A program made the translations under genes and the position numbers. The notes beneath the pieces were generated by a model, which was not told the origin of the DNA, searched no databases, and saw only the letters and a program-made list of their open reading frames with translations. DNA of 33,698 nt, taken from the NCBI GenBank assembly GCA_036525975.1, contig DATCZK010000105.1:1-33698 (forward strand), given 5' to 3'. The first letter of the stretch is position 1, and every line of letters starts with the position of its first letter. The stretch comes from Quisquiliibacterium sp036525975 (GTDB lineage: Bacteria; Pseudomonadota; Gammaproteobacteria; Burkholderiales; Burkholderiaceae_E). Shown here in pieces: positions 22,893 to 32,411 of the stretch.

Positions 22893-25800
22893 CGGTACAG
22901 GAGGTCGAGCGCCGACTCGCTTCCGGTCTGCGCGCGCAGCGACAGGCGGCGGGTGATGTCGTACTGGATCCTGAGCAGGTTCCACGCGCCGCGCAGCCCC
23001 TGCTCGTAGGTGAGGAACACGCGCGATCCCAGGCGCTTGCCCACGGCGACGACGTTCTCCGACGCGCTCGCGCCGGCCACGGCGCCGCCCCCGATCTGCC
23101 CCGGAATGGCCGAGGACGCGCCGAATCCCGAGGGGGCGAAGCCTTCGGCTCCGGGGCTCGCGCTGCGCACGGTGAGCACGTCGAGCCCGAGCGCGTCGGC
23201 CAGCCCGCCGCTCAGCCCGCCGTCGTTGCTGCCCAGCAGCGTGGCCGCCGCGGCCCTGAGCGCCGCGCCCTGCGCGCCCGACTGCGCGTCCTCGAGCGGC
23301 ACGCCGAGCACCAGCCACGACAGCTTCTCCGAGTCGGGCACGTCGGGCTCCGACGTGAGCCGCACCTGGGGCGAGAGCACGGTGCCCGTGACCGCGACGC
23401 CGGCTTCCACCGGCTGATCGCGCCGCAGCGCGACGATGTCGAGCACCGGGTTGTCGAGCGCGCCGTTGAAGATCACGCGCCCGCGCGTGATGTCGAGCTG
23501 CTGTCCGTAGGCGCGGTAGCGCCCGCCCACGACGGTGACGGTGCCGAATGCGCGCGGCGCGTCCGGGAGGCTGCCGCGCAGCGTGACCTGCCCGCCGAGC
23601 TTCGCGTCCACGCCGTTGCCGCGCACGCGAAGGTTGCGGCCCAGGTCGAGGGAGACCTCGGCGCCGATGCGCAGCTTCGCGGCGCCGCCCTGCGCGCGCG
23701 CGGTCGCGGCGCCGGGCGCGTCGCCCTTGATCACGACGTCGGCGGGCAGCCCCGGCACGTCGCCGCTGCCGATCTCGATCTGCCCCTCGTCGGCGCGCAG
23801 CTTGCCCCGGATCTCGAACCGTCCCCCCTCGCTCGTCGCGCTCGCATCTCCCGAGAGCACCACGCGCTGGCCCGGCCCGATCGGAACGACGAGGCGGTCG
23901 GCAACGAAATCGAACCGCCCGTCGAGCGTGGCCGCGAGAACCTCGCCGCGCAACTCCACCGAGCCGCCGCCGCGCGCCCTCGAGGCCAGCTTGAGCGAAT
24001 CGAGCACGAAGCGCTCGCCGTCGAAGCGCCCCGCGAGCGTTCCCTCGCCCAGTCGCCAGCCGAGCGCGCGCTGCTCGAGCCGCAAGCCCTCGCCGCTCAG
24101 CGCGCCCGCCAGGCGCGGCGCGCGCACGCTGCCGGCCACGCTGCCCGAGAAGCGCAGCCTGCCGTCGAACAGCCATTCCGGCCCGACCAGCTTGCGGGCG
24201 AAGGCGAGCGAGGGCAGGTCCACGCGCAGCGTGCCCGAGAGCGTGGCGTTGCGAATCGTGAGGTCGGCGGCGCCGCTCGCGCCCACGCGCGGCGGGCTGG
24301 CGAGCGTCGCGACGAGCGTTCCGTCGAGGTCGTCGAGGCCCGATCCGCCGAGCTTCACCGAGAGCTCGAGCGCGACGTCGTCCAGCCCGGTGTCCAGGCC
24401 GGTCTCGGGCGGTTCCACGCCGAAGGCGCGGGCAGGCGGCCCCAGGCTCGGCACCGACGCCTCCGCCTCGAGCGCGAAGCGCCCGTCGCGCCACGCCGCG
24501 CGCGCCACCCGCACGCGGCCGTGCGCGCTCTCGATCACCGTGGCGCCGGCCTCGAACGCGTCGCGCGCGGCCTCCACCTGCACGGGCGCGACGATCTTCG
24601 CGTCGAACTTGCCCGCGCGGACACTGAGCTCGTCGAGCGTCGCGCGCCAGCGCGCGCCCTCCAGGTACGAGCCCGACGCGGAGGGGTGGATCGATCCCGT
24701 CCCGGCCAGCCGCAGCTCGCCCCGCTCGGCGTCCACCGCCGCTCGGATCGCGTGCGCGCCGGCGTTGCCGCTCACCTCGAACTGCAGGCTCCTCACGAGC
24801 TCTTCACCCGCGCGCAGCTGTTTCGCAGACCCCTTCACCTCGACGCGCGCCCGTAGCGGATCGGACAGATCCGGCAGCCGCGCGCTCAGCTCGAAGCCGC
24901 CGAGGGTGCCCAGGCCCGGGATCTGCAGGGCGGCGCCGCTCGCCTCGAGTTCGATCGCAGGGGCTTCGAAGCGCCCGCGAACCTCGCCGCTCGCCTGCAG
25001 CGAGCCGGCGATGCCGGGCCGGCCCAGCAATGCCGCAAGCTCGGCGATGCGCGGCGCGCGCAACGTCAAGCGCAGGCGGTCGCCCGGCGCGCCGAGCGCG
25101 CCTTCGGCCCGGACCCGGGTCGCGCCGAAATCCACGCGCGCGCGCAAGCCCTCGAACCGGCGCGCGGCGATCGTGGCCTGCGCGTCGAGGCTCACCGCGT
25201 GCCCCGCCAGCCGGCCCGAGTCCACCGCCAGCGACAGCTTGAGGCTGGCCGGCTCGGCAGCCAGCGCCCCCTCCAGGCTCCATCGGCCTTCGATCCGGCC
25301 CGGCAACCGACCGAGCACTTCGCGCGCGTCGGCCAGACTTGCCGCGAGCTCGGGGGCGAGCGCGTCCACCGCCCCGGCCACCCGCGCCGGATCGAGCGAC
25401 GCGAACCGCCCGCCAAGCCGCGCCGCGTAGGGCGCGGCGAGCGCCACCGTCCCGCTCGCCTCGAGCGTTGCGTCCCCCAGGCCCGGCAACGCGCGCAGGC
25501 GGGCGCTGGCCAGCTCGAGCCTGCCCGCGAGGATCTCGCCGCTGGCCGACAGCGCGGCGCCGCCGCGCACGCCGTCGCTCAGGTCGACGTCGAAGCGCGC
25601 GCCCTGCAGCGCCACGCGCCCGGCGAGCCGGGTCGGTTGCGGCGCGCCGAGCACTGCCGCGAGGTCGAGGCCGTCGACGTCGAGCTCGAGCGCGAGCACG
25701 GGGAGCGCGCGCCCGACGATGTCCACCGTGCGCGTCGTGTCGACTCGCACGCGCCCGCGCGCGCGCCCGTCGCCGGCGAGCACCGCGCCGAGCCCGGAGA

Positions 25801-26869
25801 GCTCGAGGCTGCCGTCGGCCCATCGGAACGCGCCCCGCACCGAGCGCAGCGGAAGACCCCCGCGGGCGGCGCTGCCCACGACGGCGTTGCGCAGCTCGGC
25901 CCGACCGCTCGCGCCGAAGCCCTGCGCGCCCCCGGCAAGGCGCAGCACCACCTCCGACGTGCCCGACAACCGCATCGCGAGCCCCGGGGCCAGTCCCAGG
26001 CCAGCCGGATCGACGTCCTCGAGCGCGAGCTCGATCGGCCCGAGCGGCTGCGCCGCGAGCGGCGCGACCCGAAAGCGCGCCGAGAGCAGGCCCACCGGCG
26101 CGCCGGCGTCGCCCGCTCGACCCGGCACCGTGGCCGCGACCGACACCTGCAGATCGTCCAGCGCCCCGTCGATCGCCGCCGCGGCCGACAGCGCGCGCGC
26201 CGCGGACACCGTCGCAGTGCCGCCCGTCGCGGCGCCGCCCGGGCCGCCCCATCGCAGCTCGGCCATCGCGCCGGCCGACACCGCGAACGGCGCGCGGTCG
26301 GCGAGCTCGCCGAACAGCTGCAGCTCGCCCCACTGCGAATCCACGCGCAGGCGCTCGATCCGGTAGCGGCCGGGGGCGTAGCGCGCCGCCAGCTCCACGC
26401 CGCTCAGCTCCACCGGCGCCGCGCCCTGCTGTTCCACGCGCAAGCTGGCCACGCGCAGGTCGCGCAGCCGCAACGCGATCGGCAGCTCGAGCGAGCCGGG
26501 CAGCTTCGCCGCCTCGGCCGACGGGCGCGTGCGCACCGTCACCGCGCGCGCGTGAAGACGCGCGAAGTCGAGCTCGCGATCGAGCAGCGCCAGCGGCCAC
26601 CAGTTGATGCGCAACTCGTCCACCCGCACCGACACGCCCCCGGGTGCCGGGTCGTCCCACGCGAGGGAGCGAATCCACACGCCGTCGAACAGCGTGCCCT
26701 CCACGCCCTGCGCGCTGAAGCGCCCGTCGCTCGCCTTGGCCGCCTGATCGAGCGCGAAGCGCACGAACGCCGTCTGCGCCAGCATCCACAGCGCCACCAG
26801 CGCGAACGCGACCAGCAGCGCGAACCCCGCGTGCGCCACCCGCGCGGGCGCGAATCTCGGCCGGGCCAT
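22877..26869 (-). CDS. tamB: Translocation and assembly module subunit TamB
   Basis: TamB is a large AsmA-like, inner-membrane-anchored protein that spans the periplasm and partners TamA; it is implicated in outer-membrane protein assembly and anterograde phospholipid transport. The 1330-residue product has a single N-terminal anchor (about 14-36) and a long repetitive beta-rich region of alternating hydrophobic residues forming a lipid groove. The conserved C-terminal DUF490 domain is recognised by RVRGNGVDAKLGGQVTLRG, RGRVIFNGALDNPVLD and VGKRLGSRVFLTYEQGL, with the terminal LLYRYPFD. The length is normal for the family (E. coli 1259). The ATG at 26869 forms TGATG with the tamA stop, so the two are translationally coupled. 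Confidence 0.93.
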   Translation of the reverse strand: MARPRFAPARVAHAGFALLVAFALVALWMLAQTAFVRFALDQAAKASDGRFSAQGVEGTLFDGVWIRSLAWDDPAPGGVSVRVDELRINWWPLALLDRELDFARLHARAVTVRTRPSAEAAKLPGSLELPIALRLRDLRVASLRVEQQGAAPVELSGVELAARYAPGRYRIERLRVDSQWGELQLFGELADRAPFAVSAGAMAELRWGGPGGAATGGTATVSAARALSAAAAIDGALDDLQVSVAATVPGRAGDAGAPVGLLSARFRVAPLAAQPLGPIELALEDVDPAGLGLAPGLAMRLSGTSEVVLRLAGGAQGFGASGRAELRNAVVGSAARGGLPLRSVRGAFRWADGSLELSGLGAVLAGDGRARGRVRVDTTRTVDIVGRALPVLALELDVDGLDLAAVLGAPQPTRLAGRVALQGARFDVDLSDGVRGGAALSASGEILAGRLELASARLRALPGLGDATLEASGTVALAAPYAARLGGRFASLDPARVAGAVDALAPELAASLADAREVLGRLPGRIEGRWSLEGALAAEPASLKLSLAVDSGRLAGHAVSLDAQATIAARRFEGLRARVDFGATRVRAEGALGAPGDRLRLTLRAPRIAELAALLGRPGIAGSLQASGEVRGRFEAPAIELEASGAALQIPGLGTLGGFELSARLPDLSDPLRARVEVKGSAKQLRAGEELVRSLQFEVSGNAGAHAIRAAVDAERGELRLAGTGSIHPSASGSYLEGARWRATLDELSVRAGKFDAKIVAPVQVEAARDAFEAGATVIESAHGRVRVARAAWRDGRFALEAEASVPSLGPPARAFGVEPPETGLDTGLDDVALELSVKLGGSGLDDLDGTLVATLASPPRVGASGAADLTIRNATLSGTLRVDLPSLAFARKLVGPEWLFDGRLRFSGSVAGSVRAPRLAGALSGEGLRLEQRALGWRLGEGTLAGRFDGERFVLDSLKLASRARGGGSVELRGEVLAATLDGRFDFVADRLVVPIGPGQRVVLSGDASATSEGGRFEIRGKLRADEGQIEIGSGDVPGLPADVVIKGDAPGAATARAQGGAAKLRIGAEVSLDLGRNLRVRGNGVDAKLGGQVTLRGSLPDAPRAFGTVTVVGGRYRAYGQQLDITRGRVIFNGALDNPVLDIVALRRDQPVEAGVAVTGTVLSPQVRLTSEPDVPDSEKLSWLVLGVPLEDAQSGAQGAALRAAAATLLGSNDGGLSGGLADALGLDVLTVRSASPGAEGFAPSGFGASSAIPGQIGGGAVAGASASENVVAVGKRLGSRVFLTYEQGLRGAWNLLRIQYDITRRLSLRAQTGSESALDLLYRYPFD

Positions 26870-28707
26870 CAGAAGGTGAACCCGACGGAGAAGTGCAGCC
26901 GCCAGCGCCGCACCGCCTCGCCGTAGGCGAGGTCGAGGTTGATCGGACCGACCGGCGAGCGCCAGCGCACGCCCACGCCCGCGCCGTAGACCGGCTTCCA
27001 CGACCCCCAGGTGTCGGCGGCATTGCCGGCGTCGACGAAGACCGCGCCGTACCAGCCCGGCACCACCGGGTGCTGGTACTCGAGGCTGGCGAGCGCGAGC
27101 ACGCGCCCGCCCACGATCGCGTTGCCTTCGGCCACGCCGAGGCTGAGGAAGTCGTAGCCGCGCAGCGACTGCGCGCCGCCGGCGCGAAACAGGTTCTCGC
27201 TGGGAATGTCGTCGCGCGAGCCCGCGATCACCCACCCCGCCTCGGCCATCGCCACCAGCAGCCCGCCGTCGAGCGCGGAGCCCTTGCGCATCGGGAAAAA
27301 GCCCATCGCGCGCCCGTACAGGCGCGCGAACGAGCGATCCGAGAGCAGCTTTTCCGACGCGCCCGAGATCTGCGCGCTCAGCGTGAAGCCCTCGCGCGGG
27401 TCGATGCGCGAGTCCACGCGCCGCAGGTTCCAGGCATAGCCGGGGCTGAGCGCGGCGCGGCTGTCGCGCACCGTGCCCGACCCCAGGTCGACCCCGCGCT
27501 GCTCGGTCTGGTACTGCAGCGAGACGATCTGCTCGATCTCCTCGCTGCGCCGGGCCCGCCCGAAGTAGATCGTGTTCCGGTCGGTGAGCTCGCCGGAGAC
27601 GTCGAGCCGCTCGTGGCGCGCGCCCGCGAGCCAGCGGTGGCCCGAGCGGTCCCAGGGCGTGCGCCCGTTGGCGAACACCTGGCGGTGCACGGTCTGGACC
27701 AGCACGCCGGTGTCGAGCTGCCAGCCGCGGCCGAGCAGGTTGCGGTGCTCGTAGCCGAGCAACGCGCGCACGCCCTGGTCGGTGCTATAACCGATGCCGA
27801 AGGTCGCGCGCTGCGCCTCGCGCTCGCGCACGTCGATCGCGATCGGCACCGTCTCGCGCTGCGGGTCGGTCTCGACGGCGTCGAGGTCGGGGAGCACGGT
27901 GGCGCCGGTGAAATAGATCTCCGAGCGCACCCGCTCCTGGAACTGCAGGAGCCGGTCGAACACGTAGTACTCGCCGTCTTCCCAGGGCGCGAGCGCGTCC
28001 ACGATCGAGCGCGGGTAGCGCTCGAGGCCGCGCACCGCGAGAGGGCCGAATCGCAGCCGCGGCCCGCTGTCGAGCGCGATCGACAGCGACGCGGTCGTGC
28101 GCTCGGGGTCCACCAGCGCCTCGCTGCGCACGATCTTGGCCCGCAGGTAGCCGCGCTGCTGGAGCTGCTCCACCATCTGGCGCTTGCCCAGTTCCCACTC
28201 GGTGCTGCGAAAGAAGGTTCCCTCGGCCAGCGGCCAGCGCGACGCCAGCGCCGCCGCCATGTCGTCCGCCTGCGCCTGGCCCGAGAGCTGCAGCCGGAAC
28301 GCGTTCACGGTCGTGCGCGCGCCCGCGTCGACCTCGATCCGGATCAACGGCAGGCGCTGCGGGCCGCGCGGGTCGCGCCCGTCGAGCGCGTCCGCGCGCT
28401 CGACCCGCACCTTCGCCGAGAAGAACCCGGCCGCGCGCGCGATCGCCAGCGCGTCCTCGCGCGCGCGCTCGACGAACAGCTCGAGCTGGTCGGCCTCGAA
28501 GTCCGGGTCGGTGCGCCAGCGCCCGATCAGCGTCTGGGTGCGAAGCGCCTGCACCAGTTCCTTCGGCGCGTCGACCTCGATCTCGTAGTTCGCGCGCTGC
28601 GCCCACGCCGGCGCCGGCGCCAGCGCGGCCCCGGCGAGGGCCAGCGCGAACGCCGATCCAGCCGCTGCCGCCCGCGCCGCGACCCTGAGCGATGAGCGGG
28701 CCTTCAT
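26869..28707 (-). CDS. tamA: Translocation and assembly module subunit TamA (Omp85 family)
   Basis: An outer-membrane Omp85-family protein of 612 residues. It has a signal peptide (about 1-36, PAWAQ), N-terminal POTRA domains (about 40-280, including LPLIRIEVDAGARTTV and GPRLRFGPLAVRGLERYPRSIV) and a 16-strand barrel. The barrel includes FGIGYSTDQGVRALLGYEHRNLLGRG, the loop-6 motif as LRGYDF (the VRGY/F equivalent), and a C-terminal SVGFTF with terminal Phe. With TamB it forms the trans-envelope TAM complex. The start at 28707 (MKARSSLRV) is chosen for the signal peptide; the ribosome-binding site is weak. It lies 32 nt downstream of purM on the same strand. Confidence 0.93.
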   Translation of the reverse strand: MKARSSLRVAARAAAAGSAFALALAGAALAPAPAWAQRANYEIEVDAPKELVQALRTQTLIGRWRTDPDFEADQLELFVERAREDALAIARAAGFFSAKVRVERADALDGRDPRGPQRLPLIRIEVDAGARTTVNAFRLQLSGQAQADDMAAALASRWPLAEGTFFRSTEWELGKRQMVEQLQQRGYLRAKIVRSEALVDPERTTASLSIALDSGPRLRFGPLAVRGLERYPRSIVDALAPWEDGEYYVFDRLLQFQERVRSEIYFTGATVLPDLDAVETDPQRETVPIAIDVREREAQRATFGIGYSTDQGVRALLGYEHRNLLGRGWQLDTGVLVQTVHRQVFANGRTPWDRSGHRWLAGARHERLDVSGELTDRNTIYFGRARRSEEIEQIVSLQYQTEQRGVDLGSGTVRDSRAALSPGYAWNLRRVDSRIDPREGFTLSAQISGASEKLLSDRSFARLYGRAMGFFPMRKGSALDGGLLVAMAEAGWVIAGSRDDIPSENLFRAGGAQSLRGYDFLSLGVAEGNAIVGGRVLALASLEYQHPVVPGWYGAVFVDAGNAADTWGSWKPVYGAGVGVRWRSPVGPINLDLAYGEAVRRWRLHFSVGFTF

Positions 28708-28739
28708 CTCGCGCGATGCGCGCAGCACGGCGGTCGCGA

Positions 28740-29786
28740 TCAGATCACGACCGCGCCGGCGGCGCCCTCCCCGCGTTCGGTGATCTCGCCGATCCGCCAC
28801 GCCGGCACCCCGGCGGCGGCGAGCGCAACCAGCGCGCGGTCGACGTCGGCGGGGGCGAGCACGATCACCATGCCGATGCCGCAGTTGAACACGCGGTGCA
28901 TCTCGGCGTCGGCGATCGCGCCGTGCGACTGCAGCCAGCCAAAGAGCGGCGGCATCGTCCAGGCGTCGCGGTGCATCCGCGCCTGCAGTCCCGGGGCGAG
29001 CACGCGCGGCACGTTCTCCACCAGTCCGCCGCCGGTGATGTGCGCGATCCCCTTCACCGCCATCTGCTCGATCAGCCCGAGCACCGGCTTGACGTAGATG
29101 CGGGTGGGCTCGAGCACCGTTTCGGCGAAGCTGCGCCCGTGGAAGTCGTCGCGCATCTGCGGCGCGTCGAGCCGGCCCCAGACGCGCTCGATCACGCGCC
29201 TCACCAGCGAATAGCCGTTCGAGTGCGCGCCGCTCGACGCGAGCCCGATCACGGCGTCGCCGGGCTCGATCGCGGAGCCGTCGATCACGCGCGACTTCTC
29301 CACCGCGCCCACCGCGAAGCCGGCGAGGTCGTACTCGCCGTCGGGGTACATGTCGGGCATCTCGGCCGTCTCGCCGCCGATCAGCGCGCACCCGGCCTGC
29401 TCGCATCCGTTGGCGATCCCGCCCACCACGGCCGCCGCGGTGTCCACGTGGAGCCGGCCGCAGGCGAAGTAATCGAGGAAGAACAGCGGCTCGGCGCCCT
29501 GCACGAGGATGTCGTTCACGCTCATCGCCACCAGGTCGATCCCCACCGTGGCGTGGCCGCCGAGCGCGAACGCGAGGCGCAGCTTCGTGCCCACGCCGTC
29601 GGTGCCCGACACCAGCACCGGCTCGCGATAGCGGCGCGGCACCTCGAACAGCGCGCCGAAGCCGCCGATGCCGGCGAGCACGCCCTCGCGCATCGTGCGC
29701 CGCGCGAGCGGCTTGATCCGTTCGACCAGCGCGTCGCCGGCGTCGATGTCCACGCCGGCGTCCTTGTAGGATAGCGATTTATTCAT
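28740..29786 (-). CDS. purM: Phosphoribosylformylglycinamidine cyclo-ligase PurM
   Basis: PurM (AIR synthetase) catalyses ATP-dependent ring closure of FGAM to AIR, the fifth step of purine synthesis. The 348-residue protein shows the N-terminal SYKDAGVDIDAGDALVERIK, GTDGVGTKLRLA, VNDILVQGAEPLFFLDY, GGETAEMPDMY, ASSGAHSNGYSLVR, the HITGGGLVENVPRV segment and NCGIGMV, covering the whole family length. The start is the ATG at 29786. It is first on the minus strand, followed by tamA and tamB, and is divergent from the AI-2E transporter gene, as is common for purM in betaproteobacteria. Confidence 0.97.
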   Translation of the reverse strand: MNKSLSYKDAGVDIDAGDALVERIKPLARRTMREGVLAGIGGFGALFEVPRRYREPVLVSGTDGVGTKLRLAFALGGHATVGIDLVAMSVNDILVQGAEPLFFLDYFACGRLHVDTAAAVVGGIANGCEQAGCALIGGETAEMPDMYPDGEYDLAGFAVGAVEKSRVIDGSAIEPGDAVIGLASSGAHSNGYSLVRRVIERVWGRLDAPQMRDDFHGRSFAETVLEPTRIYVKPVLGLIEQMAVKGIAHITGGGLVENVPRVLAPGLQARMHRDAWTMPPLFGWLQSHGAIADAEMHRVFNCGIGMVIVLAPADVDRALVALAAAGVPAWRIGEITERGEGAAGAVVI

Positions 29787-29849
29787 GGGATACTCGCGCC
29801 GGCACCGCGCGCCATCGGAGCGGCGGCGCCATCAGGAATGAAGACCTCA

Positions 29850-29857
29850 ATTGTAGT
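29850..29857. promoter_or_regulatory. Overlapping candidate -10 elements for purM (-) and the transporter operon (+)
   Basis: The minus-strand hexamer TACAAT (29855-29850, 5 of 6) and the plus-strand TGTAGT (29852-29857, 4 of 6) overlap in the only AT-rich patch of the 95-bp divergent gap. No convincing -35 was found for either. Confidence 0.35.
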
Positions 29858-29881
29858 CGCTGGCCGACCCTCGCCCCGCCA

Positions 29882-30955
29882 ATGAACCTCAGCCCAGCCC
29901 AACGCCAGACGCTCCTGTGGGGCGGCGTGGCCGTTCTGCTGGTGTGGGCGCTGATCGCGCTCGGGCCGGTGCTCACGCCATTCGTCGCGGCCACGATCCT
30001 GGCCTACGCGCTCGAACCGGCGGTGGCCTGGCTGTCGGGCCGCCGCGTGCCCCGCCTGCTCGCGGTGGTGCTGGTGATGGCGCTGGCGCTGCTCGCGATC
30101 GTGGCGATCGTGCTGGTGCTGGTGCCGATCCTGCAGCACGAGTTCGTGCAGGTGCGCGCGCGGCTGCCCGCGCTGTTCACCGCAGTCACCGAGCGGCTGA
30201 TCCCCTGGCTTCGCCAGACGCTGGACATCGAGGTGGCGCTCGACGTGGGCGCGATCCGGGCCTGGCTCGCAACCCACCTGGCCGACAGCGGCGAAGACCT
30301 GGCGGCGACGCTGTTCAGCTACGCGCGCTCCGGCTGGGGCGCGGCGATGCAGGTGATCGGCCTGGTGTTCCTGGTGCCGGTGGTGCTGTTCTACCTGCTG
30401 CTCGACTGGCCGTCGGCGATCGAGCGCGCGCGCGAACTGGTGCCGCCGCGGTGGCGCAGCGCCTCGTTCGACCTGCTGGGCGAGATCGACGCGCTGCTCG
30501 GGCAATACCTGCGCGGGCAGCTGCTGGTGATGCTGGCGCTCGCGGTCTATTACTCGCTCGCGCTGGCGCTCGCGGGGTTCAAGCTGTGGCTGCCGATCGG
30601 CGTGCTCACCGGGCTGCTGATCCTGATCCCCTACCTCGGGTTCGCGCTCGGGCTGATCTTCGCGCTGGTCTCGGGCATGCTGCAGCTCGGGCCGCTCGCC
30701 GGGCTGGTCTCGGTCGCGATCGTCTACGGCGTCGGGCAGTTGGCCGAGAGCCTCTATCTCACGCCGCGCCTGGTGGGCGAGCGGATCGGCCTGCACCCGG
30801 TGGTGGTGATCCTCGCGCTGCTCGCGTTCGGCGCGCTGTTCGGCTTCGTGGGCGTGCTGCTCGCGCTGCCGCTCTCGGCGGTGGTGTCGGTCGCGCTGCG
30901 GCGCCTTCGCCGCGCCTACCTCGCGAGCGACTTCTACGGCCGCGACGCCGGTTGA
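29882..30955 (+). CDS. AI-2E family (PerM-type) transporter
   Basis: A 357-residue inner-membrane protein with an N-terminal pair of helices (about 10-60), a long amphipathic central region, and a C-terminal cluster of helices. Family signatures are GPVLTPFVAATILAYALEP, FLVPVVLFYLLLDW, LGQYLRGQLLVMLALAVYY, LTGLLILIPYLGFALG and ESLYLTPRLVGERIGLHP. Members export autoinducer-2 or act as Na+/H+ antiporters; the function of this one is not known. The start is the ATG at 29882. The stop overlaps the next start (TGATG). This gene between purM and hda is a conserved betaproteobacterial arrangement. Confidence 0.92.
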   Translation: MNLSPAQRQTLLWGGVAVLLVWALIALGPVLTPFVAATILAYALEPAVAWLSGRRVPRLLAVVLVMALALLAIVAIVLVLVPILQHEFVQVRARLPALFTAVTERLIPWLRQTLDIEVALDVGAIRAWLATHLADSGEDLAATLFSYARSGWGAAMQVIGLVFLVPVVLFYLLLDWPSAIERARELVPPRWRSASFDLLGEIDALLGQYLRGQLLVMLALAVYYSLALALAGFKLWLPIGVLTGLLILIPYLGFALGLIFALVSGMLQLGPLAGLVSVAIVYGVGQLAESLYLTPRLVGERIGLHPVVVILALLAFGALFGFVGVLLALPLSAVVSVALRRLRRAYLASDFYGRDAG

Positions 30956-31728
30956 TGGCACCGGATGCCGCGCGCCGCCCGCCTGTCGTGAACGCCGCCA
31001 TGCGCCAGATGGCGCTCGACCTGCTCGAGCCCGCGCCGCCCACGCTCGAGAACTTCGTGGCGGGCCCGAACCGCGAGTGCGCCGAGCGCTTGCGCGCGAT
31101 CGCGCGCGGCGAGCGCGCGCAGCGCTTCGTCTACCTGTGGGGGCTGTCCGGCTGCGGGCGCTCGCACCTGCTGGCGGCGCTCGCGGCGAGCGGCGGCGCG
31201 GGCGCGAGGCTGATCCGGGCCGACGCGCCCCCCGAGCGCTTCGCCTTCGACCCGGGGGTGCAGTCGTACGCGGTCGACGACGTCCAGCTGCTCGACGACG
31301 CGCGCCAGCAGGCCCTGTTCCACCTCTTCAACCGGGTGCAGGCCAACGCCGGCTGCGCGCTCGTGTGCGCGGGAGACCTTCCGCCGATGGGGTTGCGCTC
31401 GCGCGAAGACCTGCGCACCCGGCTCGGCGCGGGGCTGGTGTTCGAGCTGCACCGGCTCTCCGACGAGGACAAGGCGCGGGCGCTGCGCGCGGCGGTCGCC
31501 GGGCGCGGCGTTGCGATGTCCGACGAAGTCGTGCCGTGGCTGCTCACCCACCACTCGCGCGAGCTGCGCGCGCTCTTTGCGCTGGTCGACGCGCTCGACC
31601 GGCACGCCCTCGAACGCAAGCGCCCGATCACGCTCGCGCTCGTTCGCGAGCTGCTCGCCGACGGCGCGGGCGCCCTCGCGGCGCGCGCGGGTCGCCGCGG
31701 GCCCGACGGCCCTTCCCGGGCCGACTGA
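30955..31728 (+). CDS. hda: DnaA regulatory inactivator Hda
   Basis: Hda, bound to the DNA-loaded beta clamp, stimulates ATP hydrolysis by DnaA and prevents re-initiation. The AAA+ domain has a Walker A variant WGLSGCGRSHLL (Arg in place of Lys, usual in Hda), Walker B AVDDVQLLDD, and HLFNRVQ and LSDEDKARALRAAV, as in DnaA domain III; there is no DNA-binding domain. QMALDL near the N-terminus is the likely clamp-binding motif. From the ATG at 30955, coupled to the transporter stop, the product is 257 residues. The ATG at 31000 (MRQMALDL) gives 242 and corresponds to the usual family start, so it may be the true one. Confidence 0.9.
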   Translation: MAPDAARRPPVVNAAMRQMALDLLEPAPPTLENFVAGPNRECAERLRAIARGERAQRFVYLWGLSGCGRSHLLAALAASGGAGARLIRADAPPERFAFDPGVQSYAVDDVQLLDDARQQALFHLFNRVQANAGCALVCAGDLPPMGLRSREDLRTRLGAGLVFELHRLSDEDKARALRAAVAGRGVAMSDEVVPWLLTHHSRELRALFALVDALDRHALERKRPITLALVRELLADGAGALAARAGRRGPDGPSRAD

Positions 31729-31745
31729 TAAGATTCCCGCGAATC

Positions 31746-32411
31746 ATGCAGCTAGCCCTTTTCGACCTCGACCACACGCTGCTTCCCCTCGATAGCGACT
31801 ACGAGTGGGGGCGCTTCCTCGTGCGCGTGGGCGCGGTCGACGAGGAAGGCCACCGCGCCGAGAACGAGCGCTTCTACCGCGAGTACCAGGCGGGCACGCT
31901 CGACATCGCCGAGTTCCTCGCGTTCGGGCTCGCGCCGCTCGCGCGCCACACCGCCGAGCGGCTCGAATCGTGGCGCGAGCGGTTCATGGAGGAGGTGATC
32001 GTGCCCGCGATCCGCCCGGCCGCGCGCAGGCTCGTGCGCGAGCACCTCGACGCCGGCCGCCTGTGCGCGATCGTCACTTCCACCAACGAGTTCATCACCG
32101 CGCCGATCGCGAAGGCTTTCGGCGTGGAGCACCTGATCGCCACCGAAGTCGAGCGCGTCGACGGGCAGTTCACCGGCAAGCCCGCCGGCACGCCGAGCTA
32201 CCGCGAGGGCAAGGTGCTGCGCACGACGCTGTGGCTGGAGTCGCGTTCGCTCTCGTGGGAAGCGATCGAGCGCTCCTGGTGCTACACCGACTCGGCCAAC
32301 GACCTTCCGCTGATGCTGCGCGTGACCGACCCGGTGGCCACCAACCCCGACGAGAAGCTGGCCGAATACGCGCGCGAGCGCGGCTGGCCGGTGCTGAGGC
32401 TGTTCGAATGA
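31746..32411 (+). CDS. HAD-superfamily subfamily IB hydrolase (phosphatase)
   Basis: A 221-residue soluble HAD phosphatase. Motif I is LFDLDHTLLPLDSDYEW (nucleophile and acid Asp7 and Asp9), motif II is IVTSTNEFITAPIAKAFGV, with the conserved Thr/Ser of subfamily IB, and motif IV is YTDSANDLPLM. It is similar in layout to SerB and CicA-type phosphatases; the natural substrate is unknown (phosphoserine, histidinol phosphate or lipid phosphates are all seen in the group). The start is the ATG at 31746, 17 nt after hda. The stop overlaps the pcnB ATG by 4 nt. The hda-HAD-pcnB order is conserved in betaproteobacteria. Confidence 0.92.
   Translation: MQLALFDLDHTLLPLDSDYEWGRFLVRVGAVDEEGHRAENERFYREYQAGTLDIAEFLAFGLAPLARHTAERLESWRERFMEEVIVPAIRPAARRLVREHLDAGRLCAIVTSTNEFITAPIAKAFGVEHLIATEVERVDGQFTGKPAGTPSYREGKVLRTTLWLESRSLSWEAIERSWCYTDSANDLPLMLRVTDPVATNPDEKLAEYARERGWPVLRLFE

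Noticed and set aside
23535..25430. A 631-codon plus-strand frame antisense to tamB
   Set aside because: Ser/Pro/Arg-rich translation expected from the opposite strand of a repetitive high-GC gene; no ribosome-binding site or domain.
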